This document shows positions 1 through 8,413 of a stretch of DNA of 64,000 bases, piece by piece. The notes beneath the pieces are model-generated. The model saw only the letters and a list, made by a program, of their open reading frames with translations. It made no database searches and had not been told where the DNA came from. Source of the DNA: Actinomycetes bacterium. Lineage in GTDB: Bacteria; Actinomycetota; Thermoleophilia; Solirubrobacterales; 70-9. How positions within the stretch are numbered: the first letter of the stretch is position 1; each line of letters opens with the position of its first letter. A program made the translations under genes and the position numbers. The stretch spans positions 62,001 through 126,000 of the forward strand of contig BOKP01000003.1 of the NCBI GenBank assembly GCA_016861045.1, read 5' to 3'.

Positions 1-498
1 AACCCGGCGGCGGCGGGCGCGATCCTGGTCGGTGGCGGCGTCGGCCTGGCGCCGCTCGCGATCTGGCGCCGGGCGCTGGCCGCGCGAGGGGTACCCGAGC
101 GAACCCTGCTCGGCTTCCGCGATCGCGAGCACGCCGGTGGGCATGAGCTCTTCCGCTGCTCGGAGGTGAGGGTCGCGAGCGAGGACGGCCACGCCGGCCA
201 CCGCGGCTACGTGACCGACCTGCTGGAGCGGATGCTCGGCGGCGATTCGGCCGCGACCGCCGTCGTCTACGCCTGCGGGCCGCCGGCGATGCTGGAGGCC
301 GTGCGGCTGCTCTGCGCCGAGCTCGAGGTCGCGGCCGAGCTCGCGATGGAGGCGCCGATGGCCTGCGGCTTCGGCGCCTGCTTCGGCTGCGCGGTGCCGC
401 TCGCTGCAGGCGGCTACATGCGGCTCTGCGTCGACGGGCCGGTCGTCAACGCGGCCGACGTGGAGACGGCGCTGGTGGCGGGGGCGGGACGCCGGTGA
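1..498 (+). CDS. pyrK: Dihydroorotate dehydrogenase electron-transfer subunit PyrK (5' end cut)
   Basis: The reading frame is open from base 1, so the N-terminus lies outside the window; 165 codons are visible. PyrK carries FAD and a [2Fe-2S] cluster and passes electrons from PyrD to NAD+ in pyrimidine synthesis. The visible part begins in the nucleotide-binding half (glycine-rich GGGVGLAPL), continues to a CGPPAM motif, and ends with the cluster ligands: Cys at visible codons 122, 127, 130 and 143 in the C-x4-C-x2-C-x12-C spacing of PyrK. pyrD follows after 94 bp, which supports the call. No function is assigned to those 94 bp. Confidence 0.93.
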   Translation, partial: NPAAAGAILVGGGVGLAPLAIWRRALAARGVPERTLLGFRDREHAGGHELFRCSEVRVASEDGHAGHRGYVTDLLERMLGGDSAATAVVYACGPPAMLEAVRLLCAELEVAAELAMEAPMACGFGACFGCAVPLAAGGYMRLCVDGPVVNAADVETALVAGAGRR

Positions 499-592
499 GC
501 GGGCGGCGGGCAGCCTCCGACGAGATGCTGCTTGCCGCAAGCGGGCGAAGCGAGCGAGCTGCAGGCTGCGCGCTTTCGCCGGAGCGGGCGCG

Positions 593-1492
593 ATGAGCAC
601 CCTCGCCGGCCCGACAACGCTCTGCGGCATCGAGCTCGCGCACCCGATCATCAACGCCTCCGGGACCTTCGACGCGATCGCCGCCCGCCGGGCGTTCGGC
701 GACGGGGTGCTCGAGCGGTTTCCGTTCAGCGCCTACGTGTCGAAGACGATCACGCCGGAGCCGCGAGCGGGCAACCCGCCGCCGCGGCTGTGGGAGGAGG
801 CGGCCGGGCTGGTCAACTCGATCGGGCTCCCGAACAAGGGCCTGGCGGGGTTCCTCGAGTCCGACCTGCCGGTGCTGGCGGCTCTCGGGGTGCCGCTGAT
901 CGTATCGGTGATGGCGACCGGCGCCGAGCGCTTCGCGCCGCTCGTCGAGGAGGTTGCGGCCCGTTCCGAGGTGGCGGCGCTCGAGCTCAACGTCTCCTGC
1001 CCGAACGTCCACTCGGGCCTGATCGTCGGCGAGGAGCCGGAGGAGACCGCGGCGCTGATGCGGCGGCTGCGACCCCTGACCGCGAAGCCATTGATCGTCA
1101 AGCTGACGCCGAACGTCGCCGATCCCGCGCAGATCGCGCTCGCGGCCGAGCGCGAGGGCGCCGATGCGGTCTCGCTGATCAACACGATCAAGGCGGCTCC
1201 GATCCTCGCCGACGGATCACACTGGCTCGGCGCCGGCGCCGGCGGCCTCTCGGGACCGGCCGTGCGGACGATCGCGCTGCGGCAGGTCTCCGAGGTCGCC
1301 GCTGCGGTGCAAATCCCGGTCGTCGGCATGGGCGGAGTCGAGCGCGGCGCGGACGCAGCGGCGCTGCTCGCCGCCGGCGCCACGGTCGTCGCGGTCGGCA
1401 CCGCGTCGTTCCGCGACCCGCTCGCCGCGGCCCGGGTCCGCTCCGAGCTCGGACGGCTCGTCCCGGTCGCCGGCGGCCGCGAACAGGCGTAA
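593..1492 (+). CDS. pyrD: Dihydroorotate dehydrogenase, class 1B catalytic subunit
   Basis: This 299-residue FMN enzyme oxidises dihydroorotate to orotate, the fourth step of UMP synthesis, and as a class 1B enzyme works with PyrK encoded just upstream. The N-terminal part has the substrate loop NSIGLPNKG; the catalytic base is Cys136 in ELNVSCPNV; LINTIKA and the VGMGGV phosphate-binding region follow, as in class 1 PyrD. Length is normal for the family. The ATG is preceded by a weak GGAG-type site. A 129-bp gap with a new promoter separates it from mihF. Confidence 0.95.
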   Translation: MSTLAGPTTLCGIELAHPIINASGTFDAIAARRAFGDGVLERFPFSAYVSKTITPEPRAGNPPPRLWEEAAGLVNSIGLPNKGLAGFLESDLPVLAALGVPLIVSVMATGAERFAPLVEEVAARSEVAALELNVSCPNVHSGLIVGEEPEETAALMRRLRPLTAKPLIVKLTPNVADPAQIALAAEREGADAVSLINTIKAAPILADGSHWLGAGAGGLSGPAVRTIALRQVSEVAAAVQIPVVGMGGVERGADAAALLAAGATVVAVGTASFRDPLAAARVRSELGRLVPVAGGREQA

Positions 1493-1565
1493 ATTCCGCG
1501 ATCCGGGTGCCCCTGGGCGCTGCCGCGGCATCAACCTCTACCCGAGGTACAGGTGGATTCGGGGT

Positions 1566-1580
1566 GAATCGGCCCGATTC
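1566..1580. promoter_or_regulatory. Palindrome (operator candidate) upstream of mihF
   Basis: GAATCG and CGATTC arms (6 bp each) flank a 3-bp centre. The palindrome lies 3 bp upstream of the -35 hexamer of the mihF promoter. A further GATTC half-site sits just upstream at about 1556, so the region reads as repeated GATTC/GAATC elements. Position and symmetry suggest a binding site for a dimeric regulator; this is inference. Confidence 0.4.
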
Positions 1581-1583
1581 GGC

Positions 1584-1611
1584 TTGCGCGCACGCCGGAC
1601 GTGTATATGAT
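1584..1611 (+). promoter_or_regulatory. mihF promoter (TTGCGC - 16 bp - TATGAT)
   Basis: A -35 hexamer TTGCGC (1584-1589) and a -10 hexamer TATGAT (1606-1611) are spaced 16 bp apart, a good match to a housekeeping sigma promoter. The expected transcription start, about 1618, is only a few bases before the ATG at 1622, so the mRNA should be leaderless or nearly so. Confidence 0.65.
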
Positions 1612-1621
1612 CGCCGCGCCG

Positions 1622-1957
1622 ATGGCCCGAGCCTCCACGACCTCGACCACAGTCCCCGCCCGCAGCCACGACCAGCGAATGAGGGCCCTCGAGGCGGCCA
1701 ACGAGATCCGGACGAGGCGGGCGCAGCTGAAGCGCGATCTCAAGGCCGGCAAGGTCAACATCGAGACGCTGCTGCTCGACCCGCCCGGCTACCTGGAGAC
1801 CGCGAAGGTCTTCGACATGATGCTGGCCGTGCCGAAGTACGGTCGCGTCAAGGTCAACCGGATTCTCAACCAATGCAGGATCTCGCCGTCGAAGACGATC
1901 GGCGGCCTGTCGGTGCGGCAGCGCGGCGAGCTCGTCGCCCAGCTCCGGCGCCGCTAG
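1622..1957 (+). CDS. mihF: Actinobacterial integration host factor (mIHF)
   Basis: This small basic nucleoid protein is 111 residues from the ATG at 1622. Mycobacterial and streptomycete IHF bind and bend DNA as monomers and are unrelated to HU/IHF of enterobacteria. The N-terminal helix is rich in Arg and Lys; the C-terminal part, PKYGRVKVNRILNQC followed by ISPSKTIGGLSVRQR, matches the helix-two-turn-helix (H2TH-like) DNA-binding core of the family. A GTG at 1601 would add seven residues but overlaps the -10 element, so 1622 is preferred. The position next to gmk and rpoZ is the conserved actinobacterial context. Confidence 0.88.
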   Translation: MARASTTSTTVPARSHDQRMRALEAANEIRTRRAQLKRDLKAGKVNIETLLLDPPGYLETAKVFDMMLAVPKYGRVKVNRILNQCRISPSKTIGGLSVRQRGELVAQLRRR

Positions 1958-2007
1958 CCGACAAGCCCGGGGAAGCGCCGCCGCCGCATCGGTGAGAATC
2001 GGCCGCA

Positions 2008-2559
2008 GTGTCGAGCGTGTTCGTCATCACCGGCCCCTCCGGGGTCGGCAAGGGAACCCTGATCCGTGCCCTCCGCGACCTCGTGCCCGGGCTCGAGCTT
2101 TCGACCTCGGCGACGACGCGGCGCCCGCGGGCGGGCGAGGCCGACGGGGTCGACTACCACTTCCTCGGGCGCGACGAGTTCGACCGTCGCGTCGCCGAGG
2201 GCCGGTTCCTCGAGCACGCGACCTACAGCGGCAACAGCTACGGCACGCTCCGCAGCGAGGTCGAGGAGCGAGCGGCCCGCGGGGTTCCGGTCGTGCTCGA
2301 GATCGAGCTCCAGGGCGCCCGCCAGGTGCGGGCGGCGTTGCCGGAGGCCGTCCAGATCTTCATCGCCCCGCCCGACCCGTCCGATCTCCGGCGCCGGCTC
2401 GAGGGTCGTGGCTCCGACGACGAGGCGACGATCGAAGCCCGCCTAGCAGTCGCCGAGAAGGAGCTCGCGGCGCGCGACGAGTTCCGCCACACGGTGGTCA
2501 ACGACGACGTCGACCGCGCCGCGGCCGAGCTCGCGGCGATCGTCGAGGCGAACCGCTGA
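2008..2559 (+). CDS. gmk: Guanylate kinase
   Basis: This 183-residue enzyme phosphorylates GMP to GDP with ATP. The P-loop GPSGVGKG is at residues 9-16; the GMP-binding segment STSATTRRPRAGE and the YHFLGRDEF region follow, then the lid. The start is the GTG at 2008, giving the normal short N-terminus before the P-loop; it is 50 bp after mihF with no clear ribosome site. A hairpin follows the stop codon. Confidence 0.95.
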   Translation: MSSVFVITGPSGVGKGTLIRALRDLVPGLELSTSATTRRPRAGEADGVDYHFLGRDEFDRRVAEGRFLEHATYSGNSYGTLRSEVEERAARGVPVVLEIELQGARQVRAALPEAVQIFIAPPDPSDLRRRLEGRGSDDEATIEARLAVAEKELAARDEFRHTVVNDDVDRAAAELAAIVEANR

Positions 2560-2592
2560 GCCGCGCCCGGAGGCTGCGCGGGGCTGCGGCTC
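2558..2592 (+). terminator. Hairpin after gmk
   Basis: A 7-bp stem, GAGCCGC (2558-2564) pairing with GCGGCTC (2586-2592), begins at the gmk stop codon and lies before the rpoZ -10 element. There is no T-tract. It may attenuate read-through from gmk into rpoZ; weak evidence. Confidence 0.3.
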
Positions 2593-2650
2593 GCCCGACG
2601 CCCCGGTGGCGGGGCCCGGTCGGGAGCGCGGTTCCCTACACTGCCCGGCG

Positions 2651-2881
2651 ATGATCAAGCCCAGGGTCGACAAGCTGATGGAACACACCGACTCCCACTA
2701 CACGGCGGTGGCCGTCGCCGCCAAGCGTGCGCGCCAGCTCAACAGCTACTACCGTGCGCTCGGCGAGGGCACCTACGAAGAGCACACGCCGCCGATGGTC
2801 GAGGTCGACAGCGACAACTACCTCTCGATCGCGCTGGAGGAGCTGGCCGCCGGCAAGATCAACTACGAGTACCGGTACTAG
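2651..2881 (+). CDS. rpoZ: RNA polymerase omega subunit
   Basis: This 76-residue protein helps fold and assemble the beta-prime subunit of RNA polymerase. It contains the family segment YTAVAVAAKRARQLN, which corresponds to the conserved omega motif (K/R-RARQ). The ATG at 2651 is chosen because a -10 hexamer TACACT (2637-2642) ends 8 nt before it, leaving room for almost no leader; the frame continues upstream but contains no plausible start. It lies between gmk and coaBC, the usual actinobacterial order. Confidence 0.92.
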   Translation: MIKPRVDKLMEHTDSHYTAVAVAAKRARQLNSYYRALGEGTYEEHTPPMVEVDSDNYLSIALEELAAGKINYEYRY

Positions 2882-2922
2882 CTGGTCGCCCGCTGCCGCG
2901 GGCGTCCTCATCGGAGAGGGCC

Positions 2923-4152
2923 GTGGCGAGAATCCTGATCGGCGTCAGCGGTGGAATCGCCGCCTACAAGGCGGTCGAGCTGGCAAGGCTGGCGACGCTC
3001 GCCGGCCACGGGGTGCGGGTGACCATGACCGATGCCGCGGCCCGCTTCGTCGGCGCCGCGACCTTCGAGGGGATCACCGGAGCGCCGGTCCTGGTCGACG
3101 AGTTCGAGCGCGATCCGCTCCGCGGCACCTACCCGGGCGAGGCCATGCCCGCCCACGATCCGATCTCGCACCTGGCGATCGTCGAGGCCGCCGACGCCTA
3201 CGCCGTCGCGCCGGCGTCGGCGAACACGATCGCCAAGCTCGCGGCCGGCGTCTGCGACTCGTTCCTGACCACGGCGTTCCTCGCCTGTGCGGCGCCGCGC
3301 ATCATCGCCCCGGCGATGAACGCACGGATGTGGGAGGCGTCCGCCACCGCCGCCAACGTCGCCGTCCTGCGCGAGCGCGGGATCGTCGTGCTCGACCCTG
3401 CGGAGGGCGCGCTGGCCTCCCGCGGCGAGCACGGCTCCGGGCGGCTGCGGGAGCCTGGGGAGATCCTCGCCGCGGTCGAGGCGGCGGTCGCCGCGCCGGG
3501 ACCCGACCTGGCCGGGCGGCGCGTGCTCGTCACCGCCGGCGGGACGCGCGAGCCGATCGACCCGGTCCGCTTCATCGGCAACCGCTCGAGCGGGCGGATG
3601 GGCGTCGCCCTCGCCGAGGCCGCCGCGCGCCGCGGCGCCGATGTCACGCTGATCGCAGCCAACGTCGACCTCGCGGTCGCCGGCGGCATCGCGCGGATCG
3701 ACGTCGCCAGCGCCGCCGAGCTCGACGCCGCCTGCCGGGAGGCGTTCGCCGCATCCGACGTGCTGCTGATGGCCGCTGCCGTGGCGGACTTCCGGCCCAC
3801 CGGCGCGGCCGACGCGAAGCTCGTTCGCGAGCGGCCGGGAGGCCTGTCGCTGGAGCTTGCGCCGACGACCGACATCCTCGCCGGCCTCGCCGGCGAGCGC
3901 CGCGACGATCAGGTCCTGATCGGGTTCGCGGCCGAGCACGGCGGTGACGTCGTCTCCCGAGCGCGCCGCAAGCTCGAGCGCAAGGGCATCGACGCGGTCG
4001 TCGTCAACGACGTCTCCGACGCGGCCATCGGCTTCGAGAGCGCCGACAACGAGGTGACGATCGTCTCCCGCGAGGGCGAGGAGCCGATCCCGCGCGGCAG
4101 CAAGCGGCAGATCGCCGATGCGATCCTCGACCGCCTCGCCGCGCTCTTCTGA
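2923..4152 (+). CDS. coaBC: Bifunctional phosphopantothenoylcysteine decarboxylase / phosphopantothenate-cysteine ligase
   Basis: This 409-residue protein carries two consecutive steps of coenzyme A synthesis. The N-terminal CoaC flavoprotein half has GVSGGIAAYK, the His of the ISHLAIVE segment, PASANTIAKL and PAMNARMW. The C-terminal CoaB half begins near residue 190 with VLVTAGGTREPID and contains FIGNRSSGRMG and AAVADFRP. The enterobacterial CoaC clamp Cys (ACGD) reads ASRGEHG here; from memory actinobacterial CoaBC also lack that Cys, so I do not treat it as a defect. The GTG start has a strong GGAGAGGG site (2913-2920), unlike the leaderless neighbours. Confidence 0.95.
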   Translation: MARILIGVSGGIAAYKAVELARLATLAGHGVRVTMTDAAARFVGAATFEGITGAPVLVDEFERDPLRGTYPGEAMPAHDPISHLAIVEAADAYAVAPASANTIAKLAAGVCDSFLTTAFLACAAPRIIAPAMNARMWEASATAANVAVLRERGIVVLDPAEGALASRGEHGSGRLREPGEILAAVEAAVAAPGPDLAGRRVLVTAGGTREPIDPVRFIGNRSSGRMGVALAEAAARRGADVTLIAANVDLAVAGGIARIDVASAAELDAACREAFAASDVLLMAAAVADFRPTGAADAKLVRERPGGLSLELAPTTDILAGLAGERRDDQVLIGFAAEHGGDVVSRARRKLERKGIDAVVVNDVSDAAIGFESADNEVTIVSREGEEPIPRGSKRQIADAILDRLAALF

Positions 4153-4231
4153 GCGGCGAGGCGGCGTCTCCCCGCGGGCCGCCGGCGAGGCCCGGACGAG
4201 CCGGTCACCGTCCGTTCCTACACTCCCCGGC

Positions 4232-5392
4232 GTGAGGGAAGTCGTGATCCTCGGCGCGACCGGCTCGATCGGCGAGCAGGCGCTCGACGTGGCCTCCCGC
4301 TCTGCGGACCTGCGGATCACCGGCCTGGCCGCCGACAGCGACTGGGAGCGCCTGGTGGCGCAGGCGGATGCGACCGGCGCGCGCGCGGTCGCCCTGGCCG
4401 ACGAGACGGCGGCAGCGGCCGCGCGCGCGAGCGGCTGGGACGGGACCGTGCACGGCGGCGAGGAGGGGGTCCGCGAGCTGATCGTCAGCGCCCGCCCCGA
4501 GGTGGTCCTGAACGCGATCGTCGGCTCGGCCGGCCTCGGTCCGACGATCGTGACCCTGAGCGAGGGCATCGAGCTCGCCCTCGCCAACAAGGAGAGCCTC
4601 GTCGTCGGCGGCGAGCTCGTCACCGCGCTGGCCGAGGCGGGCGACGCGCGGATCGTCCCGGTCGACTCCGAGCACTCGGCTCTGCATCAGCTCATCCGCT
4701 CCGAGCCCCCCGGGGTCGTCGACCGCCTCGTCCTGACCGCGTCCGGCGGCCCGTTTCGGGGCCGATCCGAGCTCGGAGGGGTGAGCCGCGAGCAGGCGCT
4801 CGCGCACCCGACCTGGGAGATGGGAGGGAAGATCACGATCGACTCGGCGACGCTGATGAACAAGGGCCTGGAGCTGATCGAGGCGCACCACCTGTTCGCC
4901 GTCCCCTACGGGCGGCTCGACGTCATCGTCCACCCGCAGTCGCTGGTCCACTCCCTGATAACCCTCGTCGACGGCTCGATGCTGGCGCACCTCGGCCATC
5001 CCGACATGCGCGTGCCGATCGCATACGCCCTGCACGGCCCCGACCGGATCGACCTGCCGGTGGAGCCCCTCGACCTCGCCGCGGTCGGCGCGCTCACGTT
5101 CGAGGAGCCCGACACCGACGCCTTTCCCTGCCTGCGGCTGGCACGCGAGGCGGGCGTCGCGGGCGGCACGGCGCCGTGCGTGCTCAACGCCGCCAATGAG
5201 GTCGCCGTCGCCGCCTTCCTCGCCGGCGAGATCCCGTTCACCGGCATTCCCGAGATCGTCGACCGGGTCCTGGCCGCGGTTCCGGCGCCGCCGGCCGCCC
5301 ACTTCGCCGACCTCTACGAGCGCGACCGCGAAGCGCGCGAAGCCGCCGAGCGGGAGCTGCGGTCGCGCGCCGCCGCCGGGGGAGCGCGATGA
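4232..5392 (+). CDS. dxr: 1-deoxy-D-xylulose 5-phosphate reductoisomerase
   Basis: This 386-residue NADPH enzyme makes 2-C-methylerythritol 4-phosphate, the first committed step of the non-mevalonate isoprenoid route; ispG of the same route is at 14.5 kb. Visible motifs: NADPH-binding GATGSIGEQALDV at the N-terminus, PVDSEHSALHQ, TASGGPF, and the active-site segment TIDSATLMNKGLE. The frame opens at 4118, but the GTG at 4232 places the GATGSIG loop correctly, and a TACACT -10 (4219-4224) ends 7 nt before it. It overlaps the next gene by 4 bp (ATGA). Confidence 0.95.
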   Translation: MREVVILGATGSIGEQALDVASRSADLRITGLAADSDWERLVAQADATGARAVALADETAAAAARASGWDGTVHGGEEGVRELIVSARPEVVLNAIVGSAGLGPTIVTLSEGIELALANKESLVVGGELVTALAEAGDARIVPVDSEHSALHQLIRSEPPGVVDRLVLTASGGPFRGRSELGGVSREQALAHPTWEMGGKITIDSATLMNKGLELIEAHHLFAVPYGRLDVIVHPQSLVHSLITLVDGSMLAHLGHPDMRVPIAYALHGPDRIDLPVEPLDLAAVGALTFEEPDTDAFPCLRLAREAGVAGGTAPCVLNAANEVAVAAFLAGEIPFTGIPEIVDRVLAAVPAPPAAHFADLYERDREAREAAERELRSRAAAGGAR

Positions 5393-6513
5393 GCTGGCTG
5401 CTCGCGATCGCCGGCTTCGCCCTCCTCATCGTCCTCCACGAGGCCGGCCACTTCACGGCGGCGAAGGCTGTCGGGATGCGCGTCGAGCGGTTCTTCCTCT
5501 TCTTCCCGCCGAAGCTCGTCTCGGTGCGACGCGGCGAGACCGAGTACGGGATCGGGGCGATCCCGCTCGGAGGCTTCGTGAAGATCACCGGCATGAACCC
5601 GGAGGAGGACATCCCACCCGAGGTGGCGGGCCGCGCCTACTACCGGCAGCCGGTCTGGAAGCGGATCGTCGTGATCGCGGCCGGTCCGCTGGTCAACATC
5701 GTCCTCGCGCTCGCCCTCTTCTTCGCGCTCGCCGTCGGCTTCGGGCTCGACGCGGGGGCGACGAACAAGGTCGGCGCGGTCAGCCCCGGCCTGCCGGCCG
5801 CCGAGGTGCTCGAGCCCGGCGACGAGCTCGTCGCGATCGACGGCCGGCGCGTCGCCGGGCTGCCCCCGGCCGGGCTCGCCGCGGCGGTGCGGGCCGAGGT
5901 CGCCAAGCATCGCTGCGCCGGCGAGCCGAGCGACGGCTGCGTCGCCACCTCCGCGGCGACGCTGCGGGTGATCCGCGACGGGGAGCCGCTCTCGGTCAGG
6001 GTCAAGCCCGTCTACGAGGCACCCGAGCAGGTGCCCGGGGGACCCGAGGTCGAGCCGCGGATGGTGATCGGGTTCAGCTACGAGCCAAAGCGGGTCACGG
6101 TGTCGGCGTCCGAGGCCGCCCGCTTTGCCGCCGACCGGCTCTGGTACGTGACCTCGCAGACGGCGACGGTGTTCGCGAACATCTTCGACCCCGAGGTGCG
6201 GGACCAGATCTCGGGCGTGGTCGGCGCCACCGAGGTGACGCGCCAGAGCTTCGAGTTCGATACCCGCCAGGCGATCGGGGTGCTGGCCGTGATCAGCCTC
6301 TCGCTCGGGCTGATCAACCTGCTCCCGTTCCTGCCGCTCGACGGCGGCCACATCTTCTGGGCGGTCGTCGAGAAGATCCGCGGCCGGCCGGTGCCGCTGC
6401 GGATCATGGAGCGCTCCGGGATCGTCGGCTTCGCGCTCGTCCTGATCCTCTTCGCGATCGGCCTCGAGAACGACATCGGCCGCCTCACCGGCGAGGGGTT
6501 CAACGTCCGCTGA
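5389..6513 (+). CDS. rseP: Site-2 intramembrane metalloprotease (RseP/Rip1 family)
   Basis: This 374-residue zinc protease cleaves membrane-embedded substrates, typically anti-sigma factors. The first membrane helix carries the zinc motif HEAGH at residues 17-21; the segment GIGAIPLGGFVKITGM follows; a PDZ-like domain fills the middle (PGDELVAIDGRRV); a late helix has LPLDGGH, the third metal ligand. The order dxr-rip matches mycobacteria, where dxr, rip1 and ispG are neighbours. It is coupled to dxr by a 4-bp overlap. The substrate is unknown; no anti-sigma gene is adjacent. Confidence 0.9.
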   Translation: MSWLLAIAGFALLIVLHEAGHFTAAKAVGMRVERFFLFFPPKLVSVRRGETEYGIGAIPLGGFVKITGMNPEEDIPPEVAGRAYYRQPVWKRIVVIAAGPLVNIVLALALFFALAVGFGLDAGATNKVGAVSPGLPAAEVLEPGDELVAIDGRRVAGLPPAGLAAAVRAEVAKHRCAGEPSDGCVATSAATLRVIRDGEPLSVRVKPVYEAPEQVPGGPEVEPRMVIGFSYEPKRVTVSASEAARFAADRLWYVTSQTATVFANIFDPEVRDQISGVVGATEVTRQSFEFDTRQAIGVLAVISLSLGLINLLPFLPLDGGHIFWAVVEKIRGRPVPLRIMERSGIVGFALVLILFAIGLENDIGRLTGEGFNVR

Positions 6514-6592
6514 GCCGCCGGCCCCCGGTGATATTCGCCTGCGTTGCGGTAGCTTTCGGTGATCCGCGACCCCCCGGAGGAGGGATCTGACG

Positions 6593-8401
6593 ATGGAAGC
6601 GACTGCGGCCGAGCGTTACACCAGCGGCGGGCCGGGAGCCGTGCCGGACGTGACCAGCTTCCCGGCGGCGTTCCTGCGGACGGCTGCACGTCTCGGCGGC
6701 GGCGACGCGGTCATCGACGGCGACCGCAGGCTGAGCTGGAACGAGCTTCGCGCCGGGGCGCGCGCCGTCGCCGGCGGTCTCGCCGGCCTCGGCGTCGGCA
6801 AGGGCGATTCCGTGGCGCTGATGCTCAGCAACCGGCTCGAGTTCTTCCCGGTCGACCTCGGGGCCGTGATCCTGGGCGCCGTCCCGTTCTCGATCTACCA
6901 GACCGCGTCGCCGGAGCAGATCGCCTACGTGGTCGGGGATGCCGGGGCACGGGTGGCGGTGGTCGAGAAGGGCTTTCTCGAGACGTTCGAGAAGGCGCGC
7001 GAGGACCTGCCCGCGATCGAGCAGGTGATCGTCCTCGACGGCGAGGGCGGGACGATGAGCTACGAGGACATGCTCGCCGCCGATCCCGGATTCGACGACG
7101 AGGCCGCCGCCGCGACCGTCGGGCTCGACGACCTCCTGACCCTGATCTACACGTCCGGGACCACCGGCCCGCCGAAGGGCGTCGAGCTGACCCACCGCAA
7201 CCTGCTCGGCCTCGTCGCCGGCGTCGACGACCTGATCTCGTTCCCCGAGGAGGGCGGCAAGATCATCTCCTGGCTGCCCGCCGCCCACATCGCCGAGCGT
7301 GGCGCCCACTACTACCTGCCGATGACCAAGGGCGCGACGGTCTCCGTGTGCGACGACCCCCGCCGGATCATCGAGTTCCTGCCGACGGTGCGGCCGACCT
7401 GGTTCTTCGCCGTCCCCCGCGTCTGGGAGAAGCTCAAGGCGGGGCTGGAGACGATGCTCGCCGGGCTTCCCGACGAGCAGCGTGAGCCGGCCCAGAAGGG
7501 CCTCGAGGCGGCGATCGCCAAAGTCCGCCTCGAACAGGCCGGCGAGCCGGTGCCGGACGAGCTCGCGGCGGCCGCCGAGGCGATGGAGGAGAAGATGTTC
7601 GCGGGCCTCCGGGCCCACCTCGGGCTCGACGAGGTCCTCGCCGTCAACGTCGGCGCCGCGCCGACGCCGGTCGAGGTGCTCGAGTTCTTCCACGCGATCG
7701 GGATTCCGGTGGCCGAGCTCTGGGGGATGTCGGAGACGTGCGGGGCGGCGACGGTCAACCCGCCCGCCAAGGTGAAGCTGGGCACGGTCGGGCCGCCGCT
7801 GCCCGGCGTCGAGATCAGGCTTGCCGACGACGGCGAGGTCGAGGTGCGCGGGGACCTGATCATGGCCGGCTACCGGAACCTCGCCGAGAAGACCGCCGAG
7901 ACGATCGACGAGGAGGGCTGGCTCGTCACCGGCGACATCGGCGAGATCGACGAGGACGGATACCTGCGGATCGTCGATCGCAAGAAGGAGCTGATCATCA
8001 ACGCCGCGGGCAAGAACATGTCGCCGGCGTCGATCGAGTCCCACCTGAAGGCCGCGAGCCCGCTGATCGGGCAGGCGGTGGCGATCGGCGACCGGCGTCC
8101 CTACAACGTGGCGTTGATCGTCCTCGACCCCGAGTACGCGCCCGCCTGGGCGGCGAAGCAGGAGATCGGGGCGAGCGACGTCGCGGCGCTCGCCGAGGAC
8201 GAGCGGGTGATCGCCGCGGTGGACGAGGCCGTGCAGGCGGCCAACGCGAAGATGTCGCGGGTCGAGCAGATCAAGAAGTTCAGGCTGCTCCCGGAGGAGT
8301 GGCTGCCCGGCGGCGATGAGCTGACGCCGACGATGAAGCTGAAGCGACGCCCGATCGCCGACAAGTACGAGGCCGAGATCGAGGCGCTCTACGCCCGCTA
8401 G
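6593..8401 (+). CDS. Long-chain acyl-CoA ligase (AMP-forming, FadD15-type)
   Basis: This 602-residue enzyme activates fatty acids to acyl-CoA through an acyl-adenylate. It has the AMP-binding P-loop YTSGTTGPPKG near residue 185, WLPAAHIAERGAHYY, the WGMSETCGAATVN motif, the TGDIGEIDEDGYLRIVDRKKE hinge region (split over residues about 440-465) and the catalytic Lys region LTPTMKLKRR near the C-terminus. The ATG at 6593 has a strong GGAGGAGGGA site (6577-6586). It may feed acyl-CoA to the wax ester/TAG synthase at 31.8 kb, but no direct link is visible. Confidence 0.9.
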   Translation: MEATAAERYTSGGPGAVPDVTSFPAAFLRTAARLGGGDAVIDGDRRLSWNELRAGARAVAGGLAGLGVGKGDSVALMLSNRLEFFPVDLGAVILGAVPFSIYQTASPEQIAYVVGDAGARVAVVEKGFLETFEKAREDLPAIEQVIVLDGEGGTMSYEDMLAADPGFDDEAAAATVGLDDLLTLIYTSGTTGPPKGVELTHRNLLGLVAGVDDLISFPEEGGKIISWLPAAHIAERGAHYYLPMTKGATVSVCDDPRRIIEFLPTVRPTWFFAVPRVWEKLKAGLETMLAGLPDEQREPAQKGLEAAIAKVRLEQAGEPVPDELAAAAEAMEEKMFAGLRAHLGLDEVLAVNVGAAPTPVEVLEFFHAIGIPVAELWGMSETCGAATVNPPAKVKLGTVGPPLPGVEIRLADDGEVEVRGDLIMAGYRNLAEKTAETIDEEGWLVTGDIGEIDEDGYLRIVDRKKELIINAAGKNMSPASIESHLKAASPLIGQAVAIGDRRPYNVALIVLDPEYAPAWAAKQEIGASDVAALAEDERVIAAVDEAVQAANAKMSRVEQIKKFRLLPEEWLPGGDELTPTMKLKRRPIADKYEAEIEALYAR

Positions 8402-8413
8402 CCGGACCTCCGG

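Noticed and set aside
3460-3530. Loss of the CoaC clamp cysteine as a defect in CoaBC
   Set aside because: The ACGD Cys of E. coli is absent (ASRGEH), but from memory actinobacterial CoaBC also lack it, so it is not evidence of inactivity.
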